The translations under genes were made by a program, and so were the position numbers. DNA of 13,911 nt, taken from assembly GCA_905373425.1 (NCBI GenBank), contig CAJPST010000036.1, positions 1 to 13,911 on the forward strand. Direction: 5' to 3'. Below are positions 1-5,703 of the stretch, piece by piece (position 1 is the first letter of the stretch; each line of letters opens with the position of its first letter). Below the pieces are notes generated by a model. That model searched no databases. It saw only the letters and a list, made by a program, of their open reading frames with translations, and had not been told where the DNA came from. Source of the DNA: an uncultured Mesocricetibacter sp. GTDB lineage: Bacteria; Pseudomonadota; Gammaproteobacteria; Enterobacterales; Pasteurellaceae.

Positions 1-55
1 CATTATCCGGTTCAAAGTGCGGTTGGTTTTCAGGGGGATTTTGCGTAATAGTCAT
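1..55 (-). CDS. Unidentified gene, 5' end only
   Basis: An ATG at 53-55 opens a frame that runs off the left edge. The 18 visible codons read MTITQNPPENQPHFEPDN, which is hydrophilic and proline/asparagine-rich, with no signal peptide or recognisable motif. A good -10 hexamer lies 28-33 bases upstream, but the ribosome binding site is weak, with no clear AGGAG. An uptake signal at 15-23 lies inside the frame. The gene follows the rplI terminator, so it is probably its own transcription unit. In several gammaproteobacteria dnaB follows rplI, but nothing visible here supports or excludes that. Confidence 0.5.
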   Translation of the reverse strand, partial: MTITQNPPENQPHFEPDN

Positions 56-82
56 GAGGGGCCATCTATTAAAATAAAATGG

Positions 83-88
83 ATTATA
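83..88 (-). promoter_or_regulatory. Possible -10 element for the left-edge gene
   Basis: The minus strand reads TATAAT here, a consensus -10, placed to start transcription about 20 bases before the ATG at 55. No good -35 is visible; the stretch 17 bases further upstream is the T-rich tail of the rplI terminator. Confidence 0.4.
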
Positions 89-106
89 GAATAACAAAAG
101 TAAAAA

Positions 107-136
107 AGAAAACCCAGCTTGAAAGCCGGGTTTTCT
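107..136 (-). terminator. Rho-independent terminator after rplI
   Basis: On the minus strand AGAAAACCC (136-128) pairs with GGGTTTTCT (115-107), with one A/C mismatch, two more G-C pairs and a 6-base loop. A T-run follows at 106-102. It lies 15 bases after the rplI stop and ends the rpsF operon. Confidence 0.9.
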
Positions 137-150
137 ATTATAACTGTTGA

Positions 151-600
151 TTATTCTGCAACGATGATAACATTCAATGTTGCGAATACTTCACCGTGAA
201 GTTGGAACTTCACTTCATGGTCACCTAAGGTGCGGATTGGTCCGGTTGGCATACGTACTTCGCTTTTCACGATTTCAACGCCGGCCTTAACCACCGCTTC
301 GGCCACATCACGTGTAGTGATTGAACCGAATAAGCGACCTTCATCGCCGGCTTTAGATGCGATAGTCACGGATTCCAGTGCGCTTAACTGTGCTGCACGG
401 GCTTGTGCTTCAGCTAATGCTGCTGCGGCTTTCGCTTCTAATTCTGCACGACGGGTTTCAAAATATTCAATGTTCGCTTTAGTTGCCATAACCGCTTTTC
501 CTTGAGGAATTAAGAAGTTACGTGCAAAACCTGACTTAACATTTACTTGTTCGCCCACATTACCTAAGTGAACGATTTTATCTAAAAGAATTACTTGCAT
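151..600 (-). CDS. rplI: 50S ribosomal protein L9
   Basis: The 149-residue protein has the full family length. L9 binds 23S rRNA near the L1 stalk through its N-terminal domain and projects a C-terminal domain on a long helix, helping to maintain reading frame. Visible here are the N-terminal signature MQVILLDKIVHLGNVGEQV with the following GFARNFLIPQGKA, the alanine/glutamate-rich connecting helix at about 45-75, and the C-terminal domain with GRLFGSIT (about 88-95). An AGGAG ribosome binding site precedes the ATG. It is the last gene of the rpsF operon, 16 bases after rpsR, and is followed by a strong terminator. Confidence 0.98.
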   Translation of the reverse strand: MQVILLDKIVHLGNVGEQVNVKSGFARNFLIPQGKAVMATKANIEYFETRRAELEAKAAAALAEAQARAAQLSALESVTIASKAGDEGRLFGSITTRDVAEAVVKAGVEIVKSEVRMPTGPIRTLGDHEVKFQLHGEVFATLNVIIVAE

Positions 601-616
601 TACCGTATCTCCTTAA

Positions 617-844
617 TTACTGATGGTTGTCAGTGTATGGAAGTAACGCTAAATAACGCGCACGTTTGATTGCACGGGCTAATTGACGTTGGTACTTCGC
701 ACGGGTACCGGTAATACGGCTTGGGACAATTTTGCCGCTCTCTGTAATATAGTTCTTTAATGTAGCAATATCTTTATAATCGATTTCTACTACATTTTCC
801 GCTGTAAAACGGCAGAACTTACGACGACGGAAATAACGTGCCAT
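617..844 (-). CDS. rpsR: 30S ribosomal protein S18
   Basis: This 75-residue basic protein matches the S18 family in length. It binds the 16S rRNA platform as a heterodimer with S6. The N-terminal MARYFRRRKFCRF and the segment YKDIATLKNYITESGKIVPS are diagnostic, and the C-terminal half is the usual arginine-rich helix. The TAG stop of priB (857-859) is embedded in the ribosome binding site of rpsR (TAGGAG), so translation of the two genes is probably coupled. The S6:S18 complex is the likely repressor of this operon. Confidence 0.98.
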   Translation of the reverse strand: MARYFRRRKFCRFTAENVVEIDYKDIATLKNYITESGKIVPSRITGTRAKYQRQLARAIKRARYLALLPYTDNHQ

Positions 845-856
845 TTGGCTGGTCTC

Positions 857-1183
857 CTAATCTATAAATTCGATTTGCTCGGCATGTAGCACTAGTTGGT
901 TTAAGCCATTTGCAGTCTTATGTGAACTGATGAAACCTACAACTAGAAGCTTACTACCGACCGTAATGCTTTGAGTTTTCTGAATGAATTGATTGCCACT
1001 GATTTGTATCGGTATTTTAAACCACGCTTGGCGGGAGAAGCCTGCCTCAGTTTGCTCGGAACGATGTTCCAATAAAATACGACAATGCTCAATACCGTTA
1101 GGGCTTTTTGTCCGTTTTGGTGAATCGGTCACTTGACCAATTAATGAAAAACGGTTATCAATTTTCAAATTACTCTTCAGCAT
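857..1183 (-). CDS. priB: Primosomal replication protein N (PriB)
   Basis: PriB is a dimeric single-strand-binding OB-fold protein that bridges PriA and DnaT during replication restart. Motifs shared with the family include KSPNGIEHCRILLEHRSEQ, GFSRQAWFKIPI, ITVGSKLLVVGFISSHK and LVLHAEQIEFID. I chose the ATG at 1183 (108 residues, starting MLKSNLKIDNR). It overlaps the end of rpsF by 14 bases, which suggests translational coupling. The start is uncertain: GAGG directly abuts this ATG. An in-frame TTG at 1168, preceded by GAAGAG, would give about 103 residues, closer to the E. coli start. A further TTG lies at 1204. Confidence 0.93.
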   Translation of the reverse strand: MLKSNLKIDNRFSLIGQVTDSPKRTKSPNGIEHCRILLEHRSEQTEAGFSRQAWFKIPIQISGNQFIQKTQSITVGSKLLVVGFISSHKTANGLNQLVLHAEQIEFID

Positions 1184-1550
1184 CCTCAAAATCGTTGTTT
1201 TCAACTTCAGTTAAAGCCGCTTTACGTTCATCTTTTGCTTTAACCATTGGGGACGCTTCGGTTACGGCGTGCTTAGTACGAATAACTACGTTACGAAGAA
1301 TAGCATCGTTGTAACGGAACGTTGTTTCTAGCTCGTCGATGACTTCTTGAGGCGCTTCTACATTCATCAGCACATAATGTGCTTTGTGTAATTTGTTGAT
1401 TGGATAAGCCAATTGGCGGCGACCCCAATCTTCAAGGCGATGGATTTGACCGCCGGCTTCTTTAACAGAACCTGTGTAGCGTTCAATCATGCCTGGTACT
1501 TGTTCGCTTTGGTCCGGATGAACCATAAATACGATTTCGTAGTGACGCAT
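1170..1550 (-). CDS. rpsF: 30S ribosomal protein S6
   Basis: The 126-residue protein starts MRHYEIVFMVHPDQSEQVPGM and contains GRRQLAYPINKLHKAHYVLM, both typical of S6, which pairs with S18 on the 30S platform. The C-terminus is strongly acidic and ends in two glutamates (ENNDFEDAEE). In related bacteria this tail is where RimK adds further glutamates, so that modification is possible here. AGGAG lies 5 bases before the ATG. It is the first gene of the operon, behind a strong promoter and a structured leader. Confidence 0.98.
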   Translation of the reverse strand: MRHYEIVFMVHPDQSEQVPGMIERYTGSVKEAGGQIHRLEDWGRRQLAYPINKLHKAHYVLMNVEAPQEVIDELETTFRYNDAILRNVVIRTKHAVTEASPMVKAKDERKAALTEVENNDFEDAEE

Positions 1551-1573
1551 TACTGCTCCTTACGGGTTAATCA

Positions 1574-1609
1574 GCTTCCGGGATAGACCAGTCACCAATC
1601 TGCGGAAGC
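1574..1609 (-). promoter_or_regulatory. rpsF leader hairpin, probable S6:S18 autoregulatory element
   Basis: On the minus strand GCTTCCG (1609-1603) is perfectly complementary to CGGAAGC (1580-1574), enclosing 22 bases. It begins 23 bases before the rpsF start. Leaders of rpsF operons are known to carry an S6:S18-binding element built around a conserved CCG next to a stem. The position and the CCG fit, but the internal loop was not modelled. Confidence 0.6.
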
Positions 1610-1644
1610 AAGGAACGAAAATAGGATATGACTGTAGGGTGCGG

Positions 1645-1673
1645 ATTATACAGAGAACAAAGGGAAAGTACAA
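1645..1673 (-). promoter_or_regulatory. Promoter of the rpsF-priB-rpsR-rplI operon
   Basis: The -35 is TTGTAC (1673-1668) and the -10 is a perfect TATAAT (1650-1645), with a 17-base spacer. A GC-rich discriminator (CCGCACC) follows, as is common at growth-rate-controlled promoters. The leader would be about 90 bases. Confidence 0.8.
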
Positions 1674-1695
1674 GGAGAAAATTAAGAAAAATACC

Positions 1696-1733
1696 ACCGC
1701 ACTTTTGGGTATGTGTTTGGTTGAAAGTGCAGT
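1696..1733 (-). terminator. Terminator built from an inverted pair of uptake signals
   Basis: Minus-strand ACTGCACTTT (1733-1724) pairs with AAAGTGCGGT (1705-1696), giving a 10-bp stem with one U-G wobble and an 18-base loop. TATTTTT follows at 1693-1687. One arm is an exact uptake signal and the other differs at one base. It lies 12 bases beyond the stop of the small ORF at 1746-1901 and would end the mltF unit. Confidence 0.7.
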
Positions 1734-1745
1734 TGGTAAAGTACA

Positions 1746-1901
1746 CTAATAGGGCTGTGCTAACATAAAATGAAGTGTATGGCGTTCGGCAATTTTGGCT
1801 TTATGCCGTTTCATATGCTTAATTCGTAACGTTCTGCGCATTTCCAGTGAGCGGAATGATTTGGTTGTTTTTTTTAGAAAAGTTTTGCGTTTCAATGTCA
1901 T
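1746..1901 (-). CDS. Small, very basic hypothetical protein (51 aa)
   Basis: The ATG at 1901 opens a 51-codon frame ending in TAG. GGAG is centred about 9 bases upstream, just after the mltF stop. The product starts MTLKRKTFLKKTTKSF and has roughly 9 Lys, 7 Arg and 4 His against 2 Glu, so its pI must be very high. The central part, EMRRTLRIKHMKRHKAKI, looks helical and nucleic-acid-binding in character. It has no signal peptide or membrane segment. It sits 17 bases after mltF and 12 bases before a terminator, which fits a real last gene of that unit. I do not recognise a family; a ribosome- or RNA-associated role is only a guess from charge. Confidence 0.6.
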   Translation of the reverse strand: MTLKRKTFLKKTTKSFRSLEMRRTLRIKHMKRHKAKIAERHTLHFMLAQPY

Positions 1902-1918
1902 GTGGATTCTCCTTAATC

Positions 1919-3751
1919 TTACTGCAACGGCGTTGGGCTGTCGGTAACGGCTTTGACATCATTAGCCTTATTATTCTCAGTTGAACTGATTTGTTCGGGA
2001 GTAACTGATTCCGACTTATTTTCTGGTGAATAACTTTTTATTTCAGTTGTTTTTATCCGATTAATCAAGTCCATCATGCCGTTCTCTCCATTCAGAACTG
2101 ATGATAATGGAGCTTGTATTTTTGTACTATCAATTGGTTTTTGGGGCGCCTCTACTTTGTCCTCTTCGGTTTTTTTCATGCTCTCTTTATTATCTGAATC
2201 TGCATCTTGAGTGGTTTCTGCACTGACTTTTTCAACATCACGTTTTTCCACTTCATCTTTTTTCATATCAATTGCGTCAGTTGTATCGGTTACTGTTTTT
2301 CCGATGTTGCTTTCACTCGTTGCACTATTGCTTGCTGCTTTTTTCTCTGTTTCCTTCTCTGCTTGGGTCGCTTCTTGGTTTTCTTGCACACGATAATAAT
2401 TGATTATGCTGTTCATATATCGACGGATATTCTCTACATACTGAAAAGCCTCATAGCCGCGGGCATAGCCATATTTTAAATTTGAGTAATAGCGTTTTTC
2501 TGCCAGTAGCGGTAAATTTTTCTTAACATCTAACCAATTATCGGGGTCTCCACCTAAATTTTTAGTTAATCGACGCACATCTAACATATGGCCGAGTCCC
2601 ATATTATAAGCAGTCAGCGCATACCAAATTCGATCTTCTTTCGGAATGCTGGTGGGGACTTGTGAAATTAGCCAATGTAAATATTCCGAACCGGCTTTGA
2701 TACTTTGTTCAGGATCGGTTCGATTCGAAATTCTCATTCGTGATGCGGTTGCTTTGGTCAACATCATCATACCACGTACTCCGGTAGGGGAGGTGGCATT
2801 CGCGTCCCAATGGGATTCTTGATAAGCAATTGCAGCAAGCATGCGCCAATCCAGATCGCCTTGATGTTTTTTGAATAACTGATCGTATTTAGGTAATACT
2901 TTTTCTATTGCACTGGTATAAGAGTTCATATCCACATAATCAAATTGTGAGAAGTGGTTGAAATATTTTTCTTCAATTCGTGCGATCAAACCATTTTCAA
3001 TAGCACTATTGGTAAAATCCAATAATGTCGCTTGTAATTCGCTATAAGAACTGTTTGGTAAATACCAATGTACAGTTGATTCATCGGTTACATCAAAAGC
3101 TACTGCAATTTTAGGTCTTACTTGTTGTGCTGCAGAAACATCAATGGAATTAGCTATTGTATAATCCAGTTTTCCTTCCGCTACCTGAATTAATAATTCT
3201 TCTTGTGTTTGTTTATCGTCAATTTCCCATTTCAGTTGAGGATTTTTTCCCAGCTTTTCCGACAATAAGGTAGGTAACTCGGTTCCGGCTGCAATCATTA
3301 ATTTACCGTTTAGTTGGTTTAATGACTGTGGACGAGTTGCACCGTTACGATAGACTAATTGCCATGAAGCGGAATAATAAGCCGGACCGATCTGAAATAC
3401 TTCGGTTTTCTTCGGTTGATAAAGCAAATTCGCCGCGGCAATATCAATTTCATTTCGCTCTAAAGCAGCAAAAAGTTCTTCGGCATTATCTTTCACCGTC
3501 ATTTCCAATTTAACGCCTAGATAATCCGCAAATGCCTTACTCAGTTCATATTCAAGACCAGACTGCCCCTCCGAACCGATAAAATAAGATACCGGATTAT
3601 TTATTGTACCGACAACCAGCACTCCGCGTTGTTGAATTGCACTGTATCGGTTTTGTTCTGAGCGCATTATTTGTTGCCATGGAAAAACCATGTCAATTGC
3701 CCACAATAACAATGCAACGGCGGCAACAATCCGAATAAATAAGCCTTTCAT
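1919..3751 (-). CDS. mltF: Membrane-bound lytic murein transglycosylase F with long C-terminal tail
   Basis: MltF cleaves the MurNAc-GlcNAc bond of peptidoglycan, forming 1,6-anhydromuramic ends, in the periplasm at the envelope. Residues 1-24 form a hydrophobic export/anchor segment. Residues about 40-265 are a solute-binding-protein-like (SBP_bac_3) domain with regulatory function in this family. Residues about 285-455 are the SLT catalytic domain: YQESHWD with catalytic Glu312, GVRGMMMLT (325-332) and AYNMGLGH (381-388). From about 456 to 610 an extra Lys/Glu/Ser/Thr-rich tail follows; E. coli MltF is about 518 residues in total. The ribosome binding site is moderate (GTGGA). A 51-codon ORF follows 17 bases downstream. 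Confidence 0.95.
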   Translation of the reverse strand: MKGLFIRIVAAVALLLWAIDMVFPWQQIMRSEQNRYSAIQQRGVLVVGTINNPVSYFIGSEGQSGLEYELSKAFADYLGVKLEMTVKDNAEELFAALERNEIDIAAANLLYQPKKTEVFQIGPAYYSASWQLVYRNGATRPQSLNQLNGKLMIAAGTELPTLLSEKLGKNPQLKWEIDDKQTQEELLIQVAEGKLDYTIANSIDVSAAQQVRPKIAVAFDVTDESTVHWYLPNSSYSELQATLLDFTNSAIENGLIARIEEKYFNHFSQFDYVDMNSYTSAIEKVLPKYDQLFKKHQGDLDWRMLAAIAYQESHWDANATSPTGVRGMMMLTKATASRMRISNRTDPEQSIKAGSEYLHWLISQVPTSIPKEDRIWYALTAYNMGLGHMLDVRRLTKNLGGDPDNWLDVKKNLPLLAEKRYYSNLKYGYARGYEAFQYVENIRRYMNSIINYYRVQENQEATQAEKETEKKAASNSATSESNIGKTVTDTTDAIDMKKDEVEKRDVEKVSAETTQDADSDNKESMKKTEEDKVEAPQKPIDSTKIQAPLSSVLNGENGMMDLINRIKTTEIKSYSPENKSESVTPEQISSTENNKANDVKAVTDSPTPLQ

Positions 3752-3771
3752 TTTATTAGTTCCACTTCGAA

Positions 3772-3825
3772 TCAGACAAGCTTCACAATATCACTTAAGT
3801 ACAACGCCATATTCAGTTTTGACAT
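3772..3825 (-). CDS. Possible 17-codon leader ORF upstream of mltF
   Basis: The ATG at 3825 follows AAGGAG with a 6-base spacer, a better ribosome binding site than that of mltF itself. It encodes MSKLNMALYLSDIVKLV and stops with TGA 20 bases before the mltF ATG, in a different frame. The sequence resembles nothing I know. It may be a leader peptide influencing mltF translation or a chance ORF behind a good Shine-Dalgarno sequence. Confidence 0.35.
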   Translation of the reverse strand: MSKLNMALYLSDIVKLV

Positions 3826-3867
3826 TTTTTCTCCTTTTTCAATTCTTTAAAAAAACGTTTATTTTTT

Positions 3868-3876
3868 ACCGCACTT
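3868..3876 (-). repeat. DNA uptake signal sequence
   Basis: Exact Hin-type uptake signal (ACCGCACTT on the plus strand), in the mltF upstream region and followed by an AT-rich stretch, as usual for extended signals. Other exact copies lie at 15-23 (+), 1696-1704 (-), 6509-6517 (-), 6608-6616 (+) and 7451-7459 (+). Confidence 0.9.
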
Positions 3877-3908
3877 TTCTGGTTGATGTATTCTACGCGA
3901 TAGTTTGC

Positions 3909-3938
3909 ATAATACTAAATCGCACAACAATTTGCTAA
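3909..3938 (-). promoter_or_regulatory. Possible mltF promoter
   Basis: Minus strand TTAGCA (3938-3933), an 18-base spacer and TATTAT (3914-3909) make a moderate sigma-70 match. It would produce a leader of about 150 bases containing the uptake signal and the 17-codon ORF. Other weak -10 candidates are nearby. Confidence 0.3.
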
Positions 3939-3975
3939 ATTTTTCTGCAATTAAACATGGATAATTGTGAAGTTC

Positions 3976-4004
3976 TGGACTTCAACTAATTATTTGACTA
4001 TAAT
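3976..4004 (+). promoter_or_regulatory. Promoter of the tRNA-Ile gene
   Basis: TGGACT (3976-3981) and a perfect TATAAT (3999-4004) are separated by 17 bases. A GC-containing discriminator (CATCGCG) follows. The spacing places the start of transcription a few bases before the tRNA. A 6-bp inverted repeat, TGAAGT/ACTTCA (3968-3984), overlaps the -35. Confidence 0.7.
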
Positions 4005-4020
4005 CATCGCGTTTTTCTCG

Positions 4021-4097
4021 CCCCCCGTAGCTCAGTCGGTTAGAGCAGGCGACTCATAATCGCTTGGTCACTGGTTCAAGTCCGGTCGGGGGGACCA
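4021..4097 (+). tRNA. ileX: tRNA-Ile (CAU anticodon, lysidine-modified type)
   Basis: A complete 77-base cloverleaf is present. The acceptor arm is CCCCCCG/CGGGGGG, followed by A and an encoded CCA. The D-arm is GCTC/GAGC. The anticodon arm is GGCGA/TCGCT with loop CTCATAA and anticodon CAT at 4055-4057. The T-arm is ACTGG/CCGGT. Anticodon and variable regions match E. coli ileX closely rather than elongator tRNA-Met. C-G pairs at positions 4-69 and 5-68 are those favoured by TilS, which converts C34 to lysidine so that the tRNA reads AUA as Ile. It lacks the three G-C anticodon-stem pairs of initiator tRNA. The C1-G72 first pair is uncommon for this tRNA. Confidence 0.9.
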
Positions 4098-4600
4098 ACT
4101 TTGATTTTCCGATCTTACTTTTCTTACGTACGCTTTCTTCAACTCTTATAAAAACTGGTTTTGTTGCGTTTTTGCTTTTTCTACTCTTACTCTTACTCTT
4201 ACATTTTTGTATCAATTTTTACATTTCCAGCGATATTTTTTTAGTAATACGTTTTCGATGTTGTGAATTTCGTGCTACTAAAAAACGTTTAAAAACAAGT
4301 CAAAATAAGACTAAGAGCGCTTTTTTAAGCGTACCACAGAGTAAAATCTTGCACTATTAAAATAAACCGGCGTACTGCTAAATTGAATAGGATATACGCT
4401 AGTACGGTTCTAATTAACAAGCTTTTAATTAATATTGATTGGTACGCGTTAAGGTAAAGAAAAAGCTTATGAAATGCTTACCCAATTCTCAAGGTCATAA
4501 CTAGGAATGGTGAGGGCGAGCTATATTCAGTATTCAGCGGTAATGTGGTGGAATGTACATTCTGCTCATGTAGCAGGCTGCTCTGGCTAATACAATTTCT
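4098..4600. other. Gene-poor AT-rich region after the tRNA
   Basis: I see no convincing gene. The region contains a TACTCT repeat (4182-4202), a 7-base inverted pair GCGTACC (4329-4335) / GGTACGC (4441-4447), a tandem TATTCAG duplication (4524-4537) and the 12-bp palindrome GAATGTACATTC (4551-4562). The right part (4478-4600) keeps an open frame of 40 codons on the minus strand, in phase with the DUF1697 gene beyond its TGA. No clear terminator for either the tRNA or the DUF1697 gene was found. Confidence 0.6.
4182..4202 (+). repeat. Hexanucleotide tandem repeat (TACTCT, 3.5 copies)
   Basis: TACTCT is repeated three times plus TAC. It lies 85 bases after the tRNA, outside any supported gene, so phase variation of a coding sequence is not indicated. 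Confidence 0.8.
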
Positions 4601-5146
4601 TCATTTTTTATTCGCCAATTCGATAATTTTCTGAAAGGTTTTACCATTGCGGATAGTCAGACTTTTATAGAAAGAAGATCCTATCAGCTTTTTATGATAA
4701 TTGGAGAGAAGGTAGTCGGCTTGGTTGTGATTGCTGTAAAAGAAAGCTGTCTCACCAAAATGCAAATGCTCTTTTTCATCTATCCACGAAAGTGTTTCAG
4801 CTTTGATTTTTTCTCTGTCTACCTCCGGTAAATAAAAGAGAACATCACGCCGATAGGCCGTTTCATCCCACCACCAGTCCGGTAGTTTATCCGCTTCTTT
4901 TTGCAATATATCCGAGCGAATTAGGGCGAACGGCAGGGGAAAATCGTAGGTATTGTTGAAATAGTTTATCAGCAATTCTTTGATTTTCTTTTCCGGCTCT
5001 TTACTGTCAAAGAAAAGATTGCCACTATTAATATAGGAAACGGGGTTTTCAAACCCCATTTGGGCTAGATGAGTCTTTAAATCAGCCATCACAACTTTAT
5101 TGACCCCACCAACATTGATACCTCGTAGTAAAATCACATAACGCAT
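4601..5146 (-). CDS. DUF1697 family protein
   Basis: The 181-residue product begins MRYVILLRGINVGGVNKVVM and continues with LAQMGFENPVSYINSGNLFF, the hallmark N-terminus of DUF1697 proteins, whose biochemical role is not established. Other conserved parts are YRRDVLFYLP and the C-terminal SFYKSLTIRNGKTFQKI. It is soluble, with no signal or membrane segment. I chose the ATG at 5146 because the family normally starts with MRYV-type sequence; the upstream ATG at 5167 would add seven residues (MIGDKAK). GGAG sites precede both at rather long spacing. It follows yajQ by about 65 bases, probably in the same transcript. Confidence 0.85.
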   Translation of the reverse strand: MRYVILLRGINVGGVNKVVMADLKTHLAQMGFENPVSYINSGNLFFDSKEPEKKIKELLINYFNNTYDFPLPFALIRSDILQKEADKLPDWWWDETAYRRDVLFYLPEVDREKIKAETLSWIDEKEHLHFGETAFFYSNHNQADYLLSNYHKKLIGSSFYKSLTIRNGKTFQKIIELANKK

Positions 5147-5211
5147 TTTTGCTTTGTCTCCTATCATACGCTTTATTCTCCATTAAGCTTTAAATAAAGG
5201 TGTCCCTGACA

Positions 5212-5703
5212 TCAGTCTCTGAAATTATTGAATTGGAAAGGTTGGCCTAATTCTGCACCTTTTACCAGTTGAATCGCTGCTTGTAAGTCATCGCGTGATT
5301 TACCGGTTACCCGAACTTGCTCACCTTGAATTTGAGTCTGTACTTTAAGTTTGCTGTCTTTAATCAGTTTAGTAATTTTTTTCGCTATCTCAGTTTCAAT
5401 ACCTTGTTTTAATTTGATTTCTTTTGAATATAATTTACCGTGATGTTCACTTTCTGTTGGAATATCCAATGATGTACTTTCAATTCCGCGTTTAACGCAA
5501 GCGCCGATCAGAATTTCGGTTAACTGTTCCAGTTGAAAATCTGATTCCGAGGTTAATTTAATGCTTTCATTCTTTTCATTTAATTCAATAATCGCCTCCA
5601 CGCCACGAAAATCATAGCGGGTGCTGAGTACGCGGTTTGCGTTTTCTACGGCATTACGCACTTCGTGCATGGTAATTTCAGATACAATATCAAATGACGG
5701 CAT
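5212..5703 (-). CDS. yajQ: YajQ family cyclic-di-GMP/nucleotide-binding protein
   Basis: The 163-residue length is that of the family (formerly UPF0234/DUF520). The start MPSFDIVSEITMHEVRNAVE and the segments STRYDFRGV, KLKVQTQIQGEQVRVTGK and DDLQAAIQLVK are diagnostic. Family members fold as two ferredoxin-like domains and bind nucleic acid or cyclic di-GMP; in some species they act as transcriptional co-factors. The role here is inferred only from family. The ATG overlaps the 3' end of serB by 14 bases, implying coupled translation. AGGAG is visible 6 bases upstream of the start. Confidence 0.95.
   Translation of the reverse strand: MPSFDIVSEITMHEVRNAVENANRVLSTRYDFRGVEAIIELNEKNESIKLTSESDFQLEQLTEILIGACVKRGIESTSLDIPTESEHHGKLYSKEIKLKQGIETEIAKKITKLIKDSKLKVQTQIQGEQVRVTGKSRDDLQAAIQLVKGAELGQPFQFNNFRD

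Noticed and set aside
230..505. 91-codon plus-strand frame
   Set aside because: It is antisense to rplI, whose identity is certain.
2207..2479. Plus-strand frames inside mltF
   Set aside because: They are antisense to the low-complexity tail of mltF; the cysteine/phenylalanine-rich translation is an artefact of its codon composition.
3690..3938. 82-codon plus-strand frame over the mltF start
   Set aside because: It lies antisense to the signal segment of mltF and its promoter region, with no supporting ribosome binding site or similarity.
4182..4202. TACTCT repeat as a phase-variation locus
   Set aside because: Only 3.5 copies, a period of 6 that would not shift a frame, and no gene around it.
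4318..4331. CGCTT/AAGCG hairpin as a terminator
   Set aside because: The stem is 5 bp and no T-run follows on either strand.
4064..4360. 98-codon plus-strand frame after the tRNA
   Set aside because: It begins inside the tRNA gene. Its translation is low-complexity leucine/phenylalanine from T-rich DNA, and it has no ribosome binding site.
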